Assembly (NCBI GenBank): GCA_002341315.1
Contig: DDNV01000075.1
Span: 6,576 to 15,477, forward strand
Direction of reading: 5' to 3'
DNA length: 8,902 nucleotides
Source: Cellvibrionales bacterium UBA2511
Lineage (GTDB): Bacteria; Pseudomonadota; Gammaproteobacteria; Pseudomonadales; Porticoccaceae
Part shown: one piece after another, positions 1 through 7,792 of the stretch
Position numbering within the stretch: the stretch's first letter is position 1
Layout of the letters: each line of letters starts with the position of its first letter
The notes under the pieces: generated by a model
Told to the model about the DNA's origin: nothing
Databases searched by the model: none
What the model saw: the letters and a program-made list of their open reading frames with translations, nothing else
Program-made: the position numbers and the translations under genes

Positions 1-248
1 GCGGAGGACTGCACCACCACGTCCGCATCCGCAATATGCTCGGCCGCATGCCCCAGCGTAATCCTGACACCGAGTTGACGCAGCCTGACAATATTGCTGT
101 TGTCCGCCAGATCGGAACCGGAAATCAGGTACCCCTGATTCAGTAATACTTCGGCGATGCCACACATGCCGCTGCCACCAATACCAATAAAGTGGATACG
201 GCGGATACGGCGCATTTCCGGTACGGGATGAAAGCCTTTATCGCCCAC
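1..248 (-). CDS. murC: UDP-N-acetylmuramate--L-alanine ligase MurC, N-terminal part (3' end outside window)
   Basis: MurC adds L-alanine to UDP-MurNAc using ATP, the first amino-acid step of cytoplasmic peptidoglycan precursor synthesis. Only the first 82 codons lie in the window. Translated from the GTG at 248-246, the protein shows the Mur ligase N-terminal Rossmann domain: a [19 protein letters not shown] stretch near residues 10-28 containing the glycine-rich UDP-binding loop GIGGSGM, then [17 protein letters not shown] and a VVVQSS segment matching the family VVVSSA. The ATP loop and central domain are beyond the left edge. The GTG start is supported by a strong AGGAGG six bases upstream. 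An internal ATG (residue 12) lies inside the conserved PEMRR block and has no comparable ribosome site. The gene overlaps the end of murG by 11 bp, so translation is probably coupled. Identification is firm despite truncation. Confidence 0.95.
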   Translation of the reverse strand, partial: MGDKGFHPVPEMRRIRRIHFIGIGGSGMCGIAEVLLNQGYLISGSDLADNSNIVRLRQLGVRITLGHAAEHIADADVVVQSS

Positions 249-1323
249 GGCAAACCTCCTCGCAAATTTCGGCTATGGTCTCTGCCACATCGGGTCTGGC
301 GAGTTTTCGCGCATTCAGCGCACGCTGTTGCAGCTGGGCGGCATCCGTCAGCCAGTCCGCCAGCAATATCGCCAGTTTTTCAGCGGTCAGGTCCTGTTGC
401 TGGATCATGTCGGCCGCGCCCTCGGCCACCAACCACTGGCCGTTGCCGGTCTGGTGGTCGTCAATGGCGTGGGGGTACGGAATGAGAATGGCACCGATGC
501 CCGCCGACGCCAGCTCGGAGACAGTCAGGGCACCTGCCCTGCAAACCACCATATCCGCCCAGCCATAGGCCTCGGCCATCTCCTTGATAAACGGCTCGAT
601 CTCGGCATTCACACCCTGTTGCTCATAGGCCGCAGCAGTGGCATCCACATGGTCCCTGCCACACTGATGAAGGACGACAGGCCGCCGGGCTTCAGGCAGC
701 AGTGCCAGTGCCGCCGGCAGGAGCTGATTAATGGCCAGCGCACCGAGGCTACCGCCCAGCACCAGAAGATGGCGGGGCCTGTCCGCCAGGGCAATTCGTT
801 GCTGCGGAGCACCGAGCGCGGCAATCTCGGACCGCACCGGATTGCCGGTCCACACCGCGTCAGGCAGGGCATCGGGGAACGCCGACAGCACCCGGTTGGC
901 TACCTTCGCCAGCAAACGGTTGGTGGTCCCGGCCACGGCATTCTGCTCGTGAATAACCAGCGGAATACCCAGCAATTTGGCCGCCAGGCCACCGGGGCCA
1001 GAGGCAAACCCGCCAAAGCCAAGCACCACATCCGGCCGCTCGCTGCGCAATACGGCGATGGCCTGAGAAAGTGCCCGCAACAACTGCCAGGGTGCACTGA
1101 TCAGTTTGCGCCACCCCTTTCCGCGCAACCCCGCCACTTCGATATAACGGATCGGGAAACGATTGGCGGGCACCAGTTCGGCCTCGATACCGCGCCGGGT
1201 GCCGAGCCAGCACACCGCAATATCTCGCGCACGCAGGACATGCGCCACCGCCAGAGCGGGGAACACGTGCCCACCAGTGCCGCCGGCCATGACCATCACC
1301 TTGTTACAACTCCGCTCTGTCAC
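238..1323 (-). CDS. murG: UDP-N-acetylglucosamine--lipid I GlcNAc transferase MurG
   Basis: MurG transfers GlcNAc from UDP-GlcNAc to lipid I on the cytoplasmic face of the inner membrane, giving lipid II. The 361-residue protein (E. coli 355) is a two-domain GT-B, family 28 glycosyltransferase. Visible motifs are the N-terminal glycine loop GGTGGH (residues 14-19), a second glycine-rich stretch GGFASGPGG (104-112), [11 protein letters not shown] (125-135), the C-domain loop GGSLGA (190-195), and the UDP-GlcNAc binding segment [10 protein letters not shown] (261-270) followed by HQTGN (290-294). There is no signal peptide or transmembrane helix, as expected for a peripheral membrane protein. 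The start is a GTG at 1323 preceded by AGGTGA in correct register; it overlaps the end of ftsW by 20 bp. A later GTG or ATG (residues 9-10) would also keep the glycine loop intact and cannot be fully excluded. Confidence 0.97.
   Translation of the reverse strand: MTERSCNKVMVMAGGTGGHVFPALAVAHVLRARDIAVCWLGTRRGIEAELVPANRFPIRYIEVAGLRGKGWRKLISAPWQLLRALSQAIAVLRSERPDVVLGFGGFASGPGGLAAKLLGIPLVIHEQNAVAGTTNRLLAKVANRVLSAFPDALPDAVWTGNPVRSEIAALGAPQQRIALADRPRHLLVLGGSLGALAINQLLPAALALLPEARRPVVLHQCGRDHVDATAAAYEQQGVNAEIEPFIKEMAEAYGWADMVVCRAGALTVSELASAGIGAILIPYPHAIDDHQTGNGQWLVAEGAADMIQQQDLTAEKLAILLADWLTDAAQLQQRALNARKLARPDVAETIAEICEEVCRGR
255..260 (-). promoter_or_regulatory. Ribosome binding site of murC
   Basis: On the minus strand this reads AGGAGG, a near-perfect Shine-Dalgarno sequence, six bases before the GTG at 248-246. 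It lies inside the last codons of murG and decides the murC start in favour of GTG over the ATG 11 codons further in. Confidence 0.8.
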
Positions 1324-2488
1324 GTCTCACCTGTTTTGCAACGGCCTGTACATCATCCATCTCCCGGCTGATTCTCAGCACCAGTGCCACCATGGCACAA
1401 CACACCAGCAGGCTGCTGCCGCCATAACTGATGAAGGGCAGTGTCAGCCCCTTGGTGGGCAACAGCCCGGAGGTGACACCGATATTGATAAACGCCTGGC
1501 CCGCCAGCACGATTGCGATACCGAAACAGCTGTAGGCAGCAAACCAGTCTTCCTGCCGAACTGCCTTTCTCGCCACATGCACGATTCGCGACACCAGTAG
1601 ACTGTAAAGCCCGAGCACAACCGCAACCCCGATCAGGCCGAACTCCTCGGCATAGATCGAGAACACGAAATCCGTGTGGGCCTCGGGCAGAAAAAACAAT
1701 TTCTGGATACTGTTGCCCAGACCAACCCCGAACCACTCGCCGCGACCAAAGGCGATCAGCGACTGGGTTAACTGATAACCGCTGTCGTATTGATGCGCCC
1801 ACGGATCGAGGAACGTCACCAGACGCTCAAGGCGGTAGGGGGAGATCAATGCCATCGAGGCAATACCACCGATACCGGCGAGCAACAGCCCGCTGAACAA
1901 CCACAGCTTTGCACCGCCGATAAACAACATGGCCAGCACCGTGCCGCACACCACAACCATTGAGCCAAAATCCGGCTCCAGCAGTAACAGACCAGCGACG
2001 CCTATCAACAGCAGTACCGGCCTGATCATGCTTTTCCAGTACTCACGCAGCTCTCGTTGATAACGTTCCAGATAGCTGGCCATGAACAGAATCATCATGA
2101 ACTTGGCCACTTCGGACACCTGCAGATTGATTGGCCCCAGAGGGATCCAGCGCTGGGCACCATTGACGCGGCGACCGATCCCAGGAATCAGCACCGCCAC
2201 CAGTAAAATGATGGTGACCACCAGCAGCGGTACCGCGTTGTGATACCAGAATCGCGATGGCATGTAGAGAAACAGCGCAGCTACTACCAGCCCCAGAGTC
2301 ATGTACAACATCTGGCGCTTGAGAAAATAGAAACCATCGCCGAGGTTGTGTTCGGCAAAACTGATGGAGGCCGAACTGATCATCACCAATCCGATGGTGG
2401 CAATAGCGATTGTCGACAACAACAACCACTGATCGAGCTCCCGCAGGAACAGGGTGATGCGCGGCCAGTAGACAGCAGCAAGGTTCAT
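1304..2488 (-). CDS. ftsW: Septal peptidoglycan glycosyltransferase FtsW (SEDS family)
   Basis: FtsW is the integral membrane SEDS polymerase that joins lipid II into glycan strands at the septum, working with FtsI. The 394-residue product has about ten hydrophobic segments. SEDS signatures appear in order: NGAQRWIPLGP (residues 109-119), QVSEVAK (123-129), LEPDFG (170-175), PEAHTDF (268-274) with the presumed catalytic Asp273, and the long conserved stretch around SGLLPTKGLTLPFISYGG (340-357). Neighbouring division and mur genes, plus ftsI upstream, favour FtsW over its elongation paralogue RodA. The ATG at 2488 overlaps the murD stop as ATGA and is preceded by GGAGG. The C-terminal tail is short, basic and cytoplasmic, and overlaps the murG start by 20 bp. 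No key residue is missing. Confidence 0.97.
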   Translation of the reverse strand: MNLAAVYWPRITLFLRELDQWLLLSTIAIATIGLVMISSASISFAEHNLGDGFYFLKRQMLYMTLGLVVAALFLYMPSRFWYHNAVPLLVVTIILLVAVLIPGIGRRVNGAQRWIPLGPINLQVSEVAKFMMILFMASYLERYQRELREYWKSMIRPVLLLIGVAGLLLLEPDFGSMVVVCGTVLAMLFIGGAKLWLFSGLLLAGIGGIASMALISPYRLERLVTFLDPWAHQYDSGYQLTQSLIAFGRGEWFGVGLGNSIQKLFFLPEAHTDFVFSIYAEEFGLIGVAVVLGLYSLLVSRIVHVARKAVRQEDWFAAYSCFGIAIVLAGQAFINIGVTSGLLPTKGLTLPFISYGGSSLLVCCAMVALVLRISREMDDVQAVAKQVRRDRAEL

Positions 2489-3828
2489 TGCAATGCCTCC
2501 GCCGCCCGGACAAATTGTTCACCGCGGTCGGCAAAACCCCGGAACATATCAAAACTGGCACAGGCCGGTGACAACAACACGATGTCTCCGGGTCTGGCAA
2601 CCTGTGCGGCGACCTTGACTGCCGCATCGAGACCAGTGGCAAACAGCACGGGAACGGTCCCAGCCACCGCATCACCAATGACCGCTGCGTCCTCACCCAT
2701 TAAAATCAGTTGCCTGACCGAGCCCTGCAGGGCGCTGGCGAGCGGGGCGAAATCCTGCCCCTTGCCCTGCCCACCGGCGATCAGTACCAAATTGTCAGCA
2801 CCGCGCAGGCCGGCGATTGCCGCCAGGGTGGCTCCGACATTGGTGGCCTTGGAGTCGTTGATGTAGGTGACACCGCTACGCGTCGCCACCCGCTGACAGC
2901 GGTGGGGCAGACCCTCAAAACGCCGTAACACGGTCAGCATCGGGTCTATTGGCAGACCGGCTGCCGTGCCCAGCGCCAGGGCCGCCAGTGCGTTGGCGGT
3001 ATTGTGTCGCCCCGTCATACCCAGTTCCCGCTCTGCCATCAACGGTTCAAACTGGTAATACAACCAGGGCTCGCCCTGGTGCTGACGCAGACCAAAGCCT
3101 TTGAAATCGGGCTGATCGAGTCCGAAACTCCACTGTTTGACGGTATCGCCCACCAGCGCCGCACTGAGCCGATCGTCGCGATTGGTCACCACCTGGCGAG
3201 CCCCGATAAAAATCCGGTGCTTGGCCTGATGGTAGTCCAACAAACTGTGATAGCGGTCCATGTGGTCGAGACTGATGTTCAGCACAGTGGCGACTTCGGC
3301 ATTCAGCGCCAGCACGGACTCCAGTTGAAAACTGGACAGCTCCAGCACGTAATACGCCACGTTGGGAGACAGCAGGTCGAGTGCGGGCACCCCGAGATTA
3401 CCACCCACGGCGGCGGCGATGCCGGCTTCCGCAAACATCTCTCCCACCAGCGTGGTGACGGTGCTTTTGCCGTTGGAACCCGTGATAGCGACGATCGGCG
3501 CACTGGTGCACCGGGCAAACAGCTCAATGTCGCTGATCACCGGAATGCCGGCCTCAACGGCTGTTTTTACCGCCGGATGCTGGCGCGATAACCCGGGGCT
3601 GAGAATGACTTCATCGGCGCCCAGAAAAGCGTCGTCGCTGAACTCGCCCAGAATCAGCGACACCTCCGGCAGCTCGCCTTGCAGCTGTGCCAGACAGGGT
3701 GGACTGGTGCGACTGTCGAGCACCACAAACCGCTCACCCATCTCGTTTAAATGACGCGCCACGGACAAACCGGTGACACCGAGACCGGCGACCACCTTCA
3801 GTTTGCTACTGGCGATTAATTGCGTCAT
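2485..3828 (-). CDS. murD: UDP-N-acetylmuramoyl-L-alanine--D-glutamate ligase MurD
   Basis: MurD adds D-glutamate to UDP-MurNAc-L-Ala with ATP hydrolysis in the cytoplasm. The product is 447 residues from the ATG at 3828 (E. coli 438). It has the three Mur ligase domains: an N-terminal uracil-binding Rossmann fold with GLGVTGLS (near residues 15-22), the central ATPase domain with P-loop GSNGKST (117-123), LELSSFQLE, HMDRY (189-193) and the lysine of the YHQAKHRIF segment (about residue 203) that is carbamylated in the family, and a C-terminal domain with YINDSKATN, GGQGKGQDF and LSPACASFDMF. The frame extends two codons further to a GTG at 3834, but the GGGAG at 3838-3834 sits five bases before the ATG and would abut the GTG, so the ATG is preferred. 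It follows mraY after 21 bp and ends in an ATGA overlap with ftsW. Confidence 0.97.
   Translation of the reverse strand: MTQLIASSKLKVVAGLGVTGLSVARHLNEMGERFVVLDSRTSPPCLAQLQGELPEVSLILGEFSDDAFLGADEVILSPGLSRQHPAVKTAVEAGIPVISDIELFARCTSAPIVAITGSNGKSTVTTLVGEMFAEAGIAAAVGGNLGVPALDLLSPNVAYYVLELSSFQLESVLALNAEVATVLNISLDHMDRYHSLLDYHQAKHRIFIGARQVVTNRDDRLSAALVGDTVKQWSFGLDQPDFKGFGLRQHQGEPWLYYQFEPLMAERELGMTGRHNTANALAALALGTAAGLPIDPMLTVLRRFEGLPHRCQRVATRSGVTYINDSKATNVGATLAAIAGLRGADNLVLIAGGQGKGQDFAPLASALQGSVRQLILMGEDAAVIGDAVAGTVPVLFATGLDAAVKVAAQVARPGDIVLLSPACASFDMFRGFADRGEQFVRAAEALQ
2496..2500 (-). promoter_or_regulatory. Ribosome binding site of ftsW
   Basis: On the minus strand this reads GGAGG, seven bases before the ftsW ATG (2488-2486) and embedded in the last codons of murD. 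Together with the ATGA stop/start overlap it suggests translational coupling of ftsW to murD. Confidence 0.75.
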
Positions 3829-3833
3829 TGCCA

Positions 3834-3838
3834 CTCCC
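3834..3838 (-). promoter_or_regulatory. Ribosome binding site of murD
   Basis: On the minus strand this reads GGGAG with a five-base spacer to the ATG at 3828-3826. It overlaps the alternative GTG at 3834-3832, which argues that the GTG is not used. It lies in the 21 bp between mraY and murD, the longest gap in the window, which otherwise holds no hairpin or promoter that I can see. Confidence 0.7.
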
Positions 3839-3849
3839 GTATCCTTCCC

Positions 3850-4932
3850 TTAACGCAGCTTCAGGGTAGCTAGGCCAAACAGCACCAGCACCAGCGTAAT
3901 AATCCAGAAACGCACAATCACGCGCGGCTCCGGCCAACCTTTCAATTCAAAATGGTGATGAATCGGCGCCATGCGGAAAATCCGCCGTCCGGTCAATTTG
4001 TAGGAAGCCACCTGCATGATCACCGAGACGGTTTCCAGCACGAACACACCCGCCATAATGAAAAACACAATTTCGTGGCGCACGATCACTGCGATGGTGC
4101 CCAGTGCCGCCCCCAGCGCCAGCGCCCCCACATCGCCCATGAACACCTGGGCCGGGTAGGTGTTGAACCATAGAAAGCCGAGACCAGCACCACCCAGTGC
4201 CGCGCAGAACACCACCAGTTCGCCGGCACCCACCACATAGGGAATGTGCAGATAACTGGCGAACTGGGCATTGCCCACGGCGTAGGCAATCACCCCCAGT
4301 GCACCACCGATGACGACACTCGGCATGATCGCCAACCCATCCAGGCCATCGGTCAGGTTGACGGCGTTGCTGCTGCCCACGATCACGAAATACGCCAGCA
4401 GCACGTAGAACAAACCCAGTGGCAGAGCCACCTCCTTGAAGAACGGTACGATCAGCTCGTTCTCCGCACCGGTACTTCCGGTGTAATAAAGAAAAAAGGC
4501 AGCCCCAAATCCCGCAACCGACTGCCAGAAATATTTCCACCGGGCCGGCAGGCCACGGGAATTTTTTTCCACCACTTTTCGATAATCATCCACCCAGCCA
4601 ACGGCGCCGAAGGCCAGCGTCACTGCCAGAACCACCCAGACATAACGGTTAGTGAGATCGGACCAGAGCAGCGCACTGATAAAAATGGACAGAATAATCA
4701 ATGCGCCACCCATGGTGGGCGTACCGGATTTACTGAGGTGGCTCTGCGGACCATCGTTGCGCACCGACTGTCCGATCTGCAGAAGATTGAGCCGACGGAT
4801 CATCATCGGACCCAGCACCAACGACAGTCCCAGCGCTGTGAGCGCACCGAGAATGCCCCGAAATGTCAGATATTTCACCACGCCGAAAACGGTGAAGTAC
4901 TGTGTCAGGTAGTCTGCCAGTAAAAGCAACAT
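3850..4932 (-). CDS. mraY: Phospho-N-acetylmuramoyl-pentapeptide transferase MraY
   Basis: MraY is the inner-membrane enzyme that transfers phospho-MurNAc-pentapeptide from UDP to undecaprenyl phosphate, forming lipid I. The product has 360 residues, the same as E. coli MraY, and roughly ten transmembrane segments. Diagnostic motifs are VRNDGPQSH (57-65), GTPTMGG (70-76), the catalytic pair Asp115-Asp116 in [17 protein letters not shown] (127-138), [13 protein letters not shown] (192-204), [14 protein letters not shown] with Asp267 (256-269), and the triple histidine [12 protein letters not shown] (322-333). All catalytic aspartates keep E. coli numbering. The ATG start at 4932 lies two bases after the murF stop, with a purine-rich GGGGGA about nine bases upstream. 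The gene ends 21 bp before the murD ATG. Nothing is truncated or unusual. Confidence 0.98.
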   Translation of the reverse strand: MLLLLADYLTQYFTVFGVVKYLTFRGILGALTALGLSLVLGPMMIRRLNLLQIGQSVRNDGPQSHLSKSGTPTMGGALIILSIFISALLWSDLTNRYVWVVLAVTLAFGAVGWVDDYRKVVEKNSRGLPARWKYFWQSVAGFGAAFFLYYTGSTGAENELIVPFFKEVALPLGLFYVLLAYFVIVGSSNAVNLTDGLDGLAIMPSVVIGGALGVIAYAVGNAQFASYLHIPYVVGAGELVVFCAALGGAGLGFLWFNTYPAQVFMGDVGALALGAALGTIAVIVRHEIVFFIMAGVFVLETVSVIMQVASYKLTGRRIFRMAPIHHHFELKGWPEPRVIVRFWIITLVLVLFGLATLKLR

Positions 4933-4934
4933 GC

Positions 4935-6293
4935 CTAGTGTTCCCCCAGTTCCGTTATCATCTTCACCACAGTGTCCATGGCCATGAAACGCGATCCCTT
5001 CACCAACACCACGGCATCTTTATCCAGCAGGCTCTTCAATCTTTCCAGCAGCTGTTCCTTGCTGTCTAAATGTTCGGCCCCTTCACCAAACTCGCGAACC
5101 GTATTGATCGACAAAGGGCCGACTGCGAGCAGGTGACAGACACCCTTGTCAGCGGCATAACGTCCCACTTCACCATGCAGCGCGGCTTCGTTGTCGCCCA
5201 GCTCACCCATGTCACCCAACACCAGAATCTGTTTTCCGCTGATGGTCATTAGGGTATCCACCGCAGCTTTTACGGAACCGGGGTTGGCGTTGTAGCTGTC
5301 ATCAATCAGCGTGCCGCCAGAGGCCAATACCTGCCTGTGCAGACGACCCGGCACTGCCCGGACTTTGTTCAGGCCGGCGGCAACTGCACCGAGGTCGGCA
5401 CCCGCTGCATGGGCACAGGCCGCCGCGGCCAGCGCGTTGGCAACGTTGTGGCGACCACTGACCGCCAGCTGCACCGCGGCTTCGCCGACGGGGGTCACCA
5501 GCACAAAGGAGAAACAGCCCTGCGGGTCTGACACCATCGCTTTGGCACGAAAATCTGCGGATTCGCTGACGAGGGAGTAGCTGACCACTCTGGCCAGAGT
5601 GGCCGCACGCCATTGGGGCGCCCAGCTTTCCTCGAGATTGATCACGGCGGTGCCTTCGGAGCAGACGCCGCTGTATATTTCTCCCTTCGCGCTGGCAATT
5701 CCCTCCAGACTGCCAAAACCCGACACATGTGCGGGCAGTACATTATTCACCACTACCACATCCGGCCTGGCCAGACTGCATAAATAGCTGATTTCTGACG
5801 GCCCGCTGGCACCCATTTCGATCACAGCAAAACGGTGTTTGGCAGTAAGGCTGAGCAGGGTCAGCGGCACACCAATCTGGTTATTCAGATTGCCTTTTGT
5901 GGCCAGCACGGCGCCACATTCGCCGAGAATGGCGGCCACCATCTCCTTGACAGTGGTTTTGCCGCTGCTGCCTGTAATCGCCACCACCGGCCCGTGGAAG
6001 CGTCGGCGGTTTAACAATGCGAGCTGGCCGAGCGCCACCGTCGTATCCGGCACGACCCACTGGGGCAGATTGATGTCCCTGTCGGCGTATTCCACGACCA
6101 TTCCGGAGGCTCGGGTGGCCACATCGGGCAGAAAATTGTGGGCATCGAAGCGCTCACCGCGCAGGGCGACAAACACATCGCCCTCAAGGATATGGCGACT
6201 GTCCGTACTGACCGCACGAAATTCACAATCGGGATACATGAGCGTGCCGCCAAACGTTTGCGCTGCCATCGTCAGGGTCATCGGCTGAATCAT
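4935..6293 (-). CDS. murF: UDP-N-acetylmuramoyl-tripeptide--D-alanyl-D-alanine ligase MurF
   Basis: MurF adds D-Ala-D-Ala to the UDP-MurNAc tripeptide, completing the cytoplasmic pentapeptide precursor. From the ATG at 6293 the protein has 452 residues, as in E. coli. It shows the N-terminal substrate domain with STDSR and [13 protein letters not shown], the ATPase P-loop ITGSSGKTT (106-114), [28 protein letters not shown] with AKGEIYSG, and the C-terminal domain with [39 protein letters not shown] and LVKGSR. The NLNN and DDSYNAN motifs separate MurF from MurC, MurD and MurE. The frame continues two codons to a GTG at 6299, but that GTG overlaps the G-rich ribosome site, and the ATG forms an ATGA overlap with the murE stop, so the ATG is chosen. 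It is followed by mraY after two bases. Confidence 0.97.
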   Translation of the reverse strand: MIQPMTLTMAAQTFGGTLMYPDCEFRAVSTDSRHILEGDVFVALRGERFDAHNFLPDVATRASGMVVEYADRDINLPQWVVPDTTVALGQLALLNRRRFHGPVVAITGSSGKTTVKEMVAAILGECGAVLATKGNLNNQIGVPLTLLSLTAKHRFAVIEMGASGPSEISYLCSLARPDVVVVNNVLPAHVSGFGSLEGIASAKGEIYSGVCSEGTAVINLEESWAPQWRAATLARVVSYSLVSESADFRAKAMVSDPQGCFSFVLVTPVGEAAVQLAVSGRHNVANALAAAACAHAAGADLGAVAAGLNKVRAVPGRLHRQVLASGGTLIDDSYNANPGSVKAAVDTLMTISGKQILVLGDMGELGDNEAALHGEVGRYAADKGVCHLLAVGPLSINTVREFGEGAEHLDSKEQLLERLKSLLDKDAVVLVKGSRFMAMDTVVKMITELGEH

Positions 6294-7792
6294 CGACACC
6301 CCCCTCGCTGCTTCAGCGCCAGCCTTGCCTGTGCCTGATCGCTGAACGGCAAGCGTTCGGCACCGATCAACTGGTAGTGTTCGTGCCCCTTGCCGGCGAT
6401 CAGCACGATATCGGCATCGGCCGCTTCCCAGACTGCGCTCTGAATGGCCAGAGCACGATCGGCAATGGCGTCCACGGCTGCACCTTCTGCAACACCCCGA
6501 ACAATATCGGCAATGATCTCGTCGGGCTTTTCACTGCGCGGATTGTCACTGGTCACTATGGTTCGATCAGCCAGCTGACTGACGATTGCACCCATTTGCC
6601 CGCGCTTGCCCCGATCACGATCACCGCCACAACCAAATACGCACCACAACTGGCCTTTGCAATGCTCGCGCAAGGTGAGCAACACCTGCTCCAGGGCAGC
6701 TGGCGTGTGGGCATAATCCACTATCACCATCGGCCCGACGCCTTTGGTGATTTTCTCCATACGACCTATCACCGACTGCAACCCCGGCAGCACGCTCAAC
6801 ACCTGCTCCAGGGTCAGACCCTGAATGCAGGCAGCGGCCAGTACCGCCAGCAGATTTTGTAGATTAAAGCGACCCAGCAGAGGACTGACGAGCAACCCCT
6901 CCCCCCAGGGCGTTACTACATTGGCCTGCAGGCCACTGACGGAAAATGTGATGTCCGAGGCATACACTGTGGCGGCAGGATTGCACAGTGAGTAGGTACA
7001 CAAAGCGACGGACGGGGGCAACTGCAAGGTCATTTCTGCACCCACCGGGTCATCGATGTTGATCACTGCGTGGGCCAGCCCGGGCAGAGTGAACAGCCGC
7101 GATTTGGCATGGGCATAACTCACCAGATCACCGTGATAATCCAGATGATCGCGACTCAGATTGGTGAATACCGCAGTATCAAATTCAAGGGCCGACACCC
7201 GGCATTGATCGAGACTATGGGAGGACACCTCCATCGCCACACGCTCTACCGACGCATTGACAAAATCCGCCAACAACGCCTGTAACGTGATGGCATCCGG
7301 TGTGGTCATACCGGTTTCAGTGAGTGCCACCTGACCGTCGCGCGCCACGCCACAACCCAGCGTACCGATTACTCCGGCCGGATAACCCGCCAGACTGAAT
7401 AGCTGCGTCAACAACAGACTGCAGGTAGTTTTACCATTGGTACCGGTGATGCCGGTCAGGGACAGTGACGCCGAGGGATCGCCGTAAAAACGTCCCGCCA
7501 GTTCACTCAGCTGACGATTCAGGCCCTCGACCGGGATCACTCGCGGATCCTGGCAATCGAGCCCATCCGCCTCGGCCAGCGCTGCGACAGCACCGGATGC
7601 CAGTACCTGGGACAGGTAGTCGCGGCCATCTGTTCTGGTACCGGGAATCGCGATAAACAGTTGACCCGGCTCGAGCAGGCGACTGTCGAGACACAACCCT
7701 TTCACGGGTGTGCCGGCCAATGCGGCAGACAGGGACATCCCCGGCAACAGGGTTGCCAGTGTTGGCAGCGGGGTGTTCACGGATGATGTCAT
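6290..7792 (-). CDS. murE: UDP-N-acetylmuramoyl-L-alanyl-D-glutamate--2,6-diaminopimelate ligase MurE
   Basis: MurE adds the third amino acid to UDP-MurNAc-L-Ala-D-Glu. The DNPR motif (residues 416-419 from the ATG) in TSDNPRSEKPDEI is the signature for meso-diaminopimelate rather than lysine. Other motifs: LCLDSR in the N-terminal UDP-binding domain, P-loop ITGTNGKTT (115-123), ETGMTTPDA, EVSSHSLDQ, FTNLSRDHLDYHG, the YAHAKSRLF segment whose lysine is carbamylated in the family, VDYAHTPAALE, FGCGGDRDRGKR and IAGKGHEHYQ. Length is 500 residues (E. coli 495). Two adjacent starts are possible: GTG at 7795 (GGAG seven bases upstream, GTGA overlap with the ftsI stop) and ATG at 7792 (GGAG ten bases upstream, TGATG overlap). 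I chose the ATG as the stronger codon, with low certainty; the difference is one residue. The end overlaps murF by 4 bp. Confidence 0.97.
   Translation of the reverse strand: MTSSVNTPLPTLATLLPGMSLSAALAGTPVKGLCLDSRLLEPGQLFIAIPGTRTDGRDYLSQVLASGAVAALAEADGLDCQDPRVIPVEGLNRQLSELAGRFYGDPSASLSLTGITGTNGKTTCSLLLTQLFSLAGYPAGVIGTLGCGVARDGQVALTETGMTTPDAITLQALLADFVNASVERVAMEVSSHSLDQCRVSALEFDTAVFTNLSRDHLDYHGDLVSYAHAKSRLFTLPGLAHAVINIDDPVGAEMTLQLPPSVALCTYSLCNPAATVYASDITFSVSGLQANVVTPWGEGLLVSPLLGRFNLQNLLAVLAAACIQGLTLEQVLSVLPGLQSVIGRMEKITKGVGPMVIVDYAHTPAALEQVLLTLREHCKGQLWCVFGCGGDRDRGKRGQMGAIVSQLADRTIVTSDNPRSEKPDEIIADIVRGVAEGAAVDAIADRALAIQSAVWEAADADIVLIAGKGHEHYQLIGAERLPFSDQAQARLALKQRGGCR
6299..6306 (-). promoter_or_regulatory. 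Ribosome binding site of murF
   Basis: On the minus strand this reads GAGGGGGG, ending five bases before the ATG at 6293-6291. It is inside the last codons of murE and overlaps the first base of the alternative GTG (6299-6297), so it favours the ATG start. Confidence 0.6.

Noticed and set aside
328..1371. A 347-codon open frame on the plus strand opposite murG and the end of ftsW
   Set aside because: It lies antisense to a gene with firm family motifs, has no recognisable domain, and long opposite-strand frames are common in GC-rich coding DNA. Its composition (many Gln, His, Arg, Pro) is typical of a shadow frame.
2240..2866. A 208-codon plus-strand open frame across the ftsW/murD junction
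   Set aside because: It is antisense to two well-supported genes, spans their junction, and shows no protein-family signature.
3829..3849. Possible promoter or terminator in the mraY-murD gap
   Set aside because: The 21 bp hold a ribosome binding site and no inverted repeat or T-tract. They are too short for a promoter without using mraY coding sequence.
4246..4923. A 225-codon plus-strand open frame opposite mraY
   Set aside because: It is rich in His and Gln, the reverse-complement image of hydrophobic MraY codons, with no recognisable domain. It is a shadow of mraY.
6761..6784. MurE reads SVIGRMEK where relatives often have a proline three residues before GRME
   Set aside because: The GRME core is intact, and the preceding positions vary in the family, so it does not suggest loss of function.
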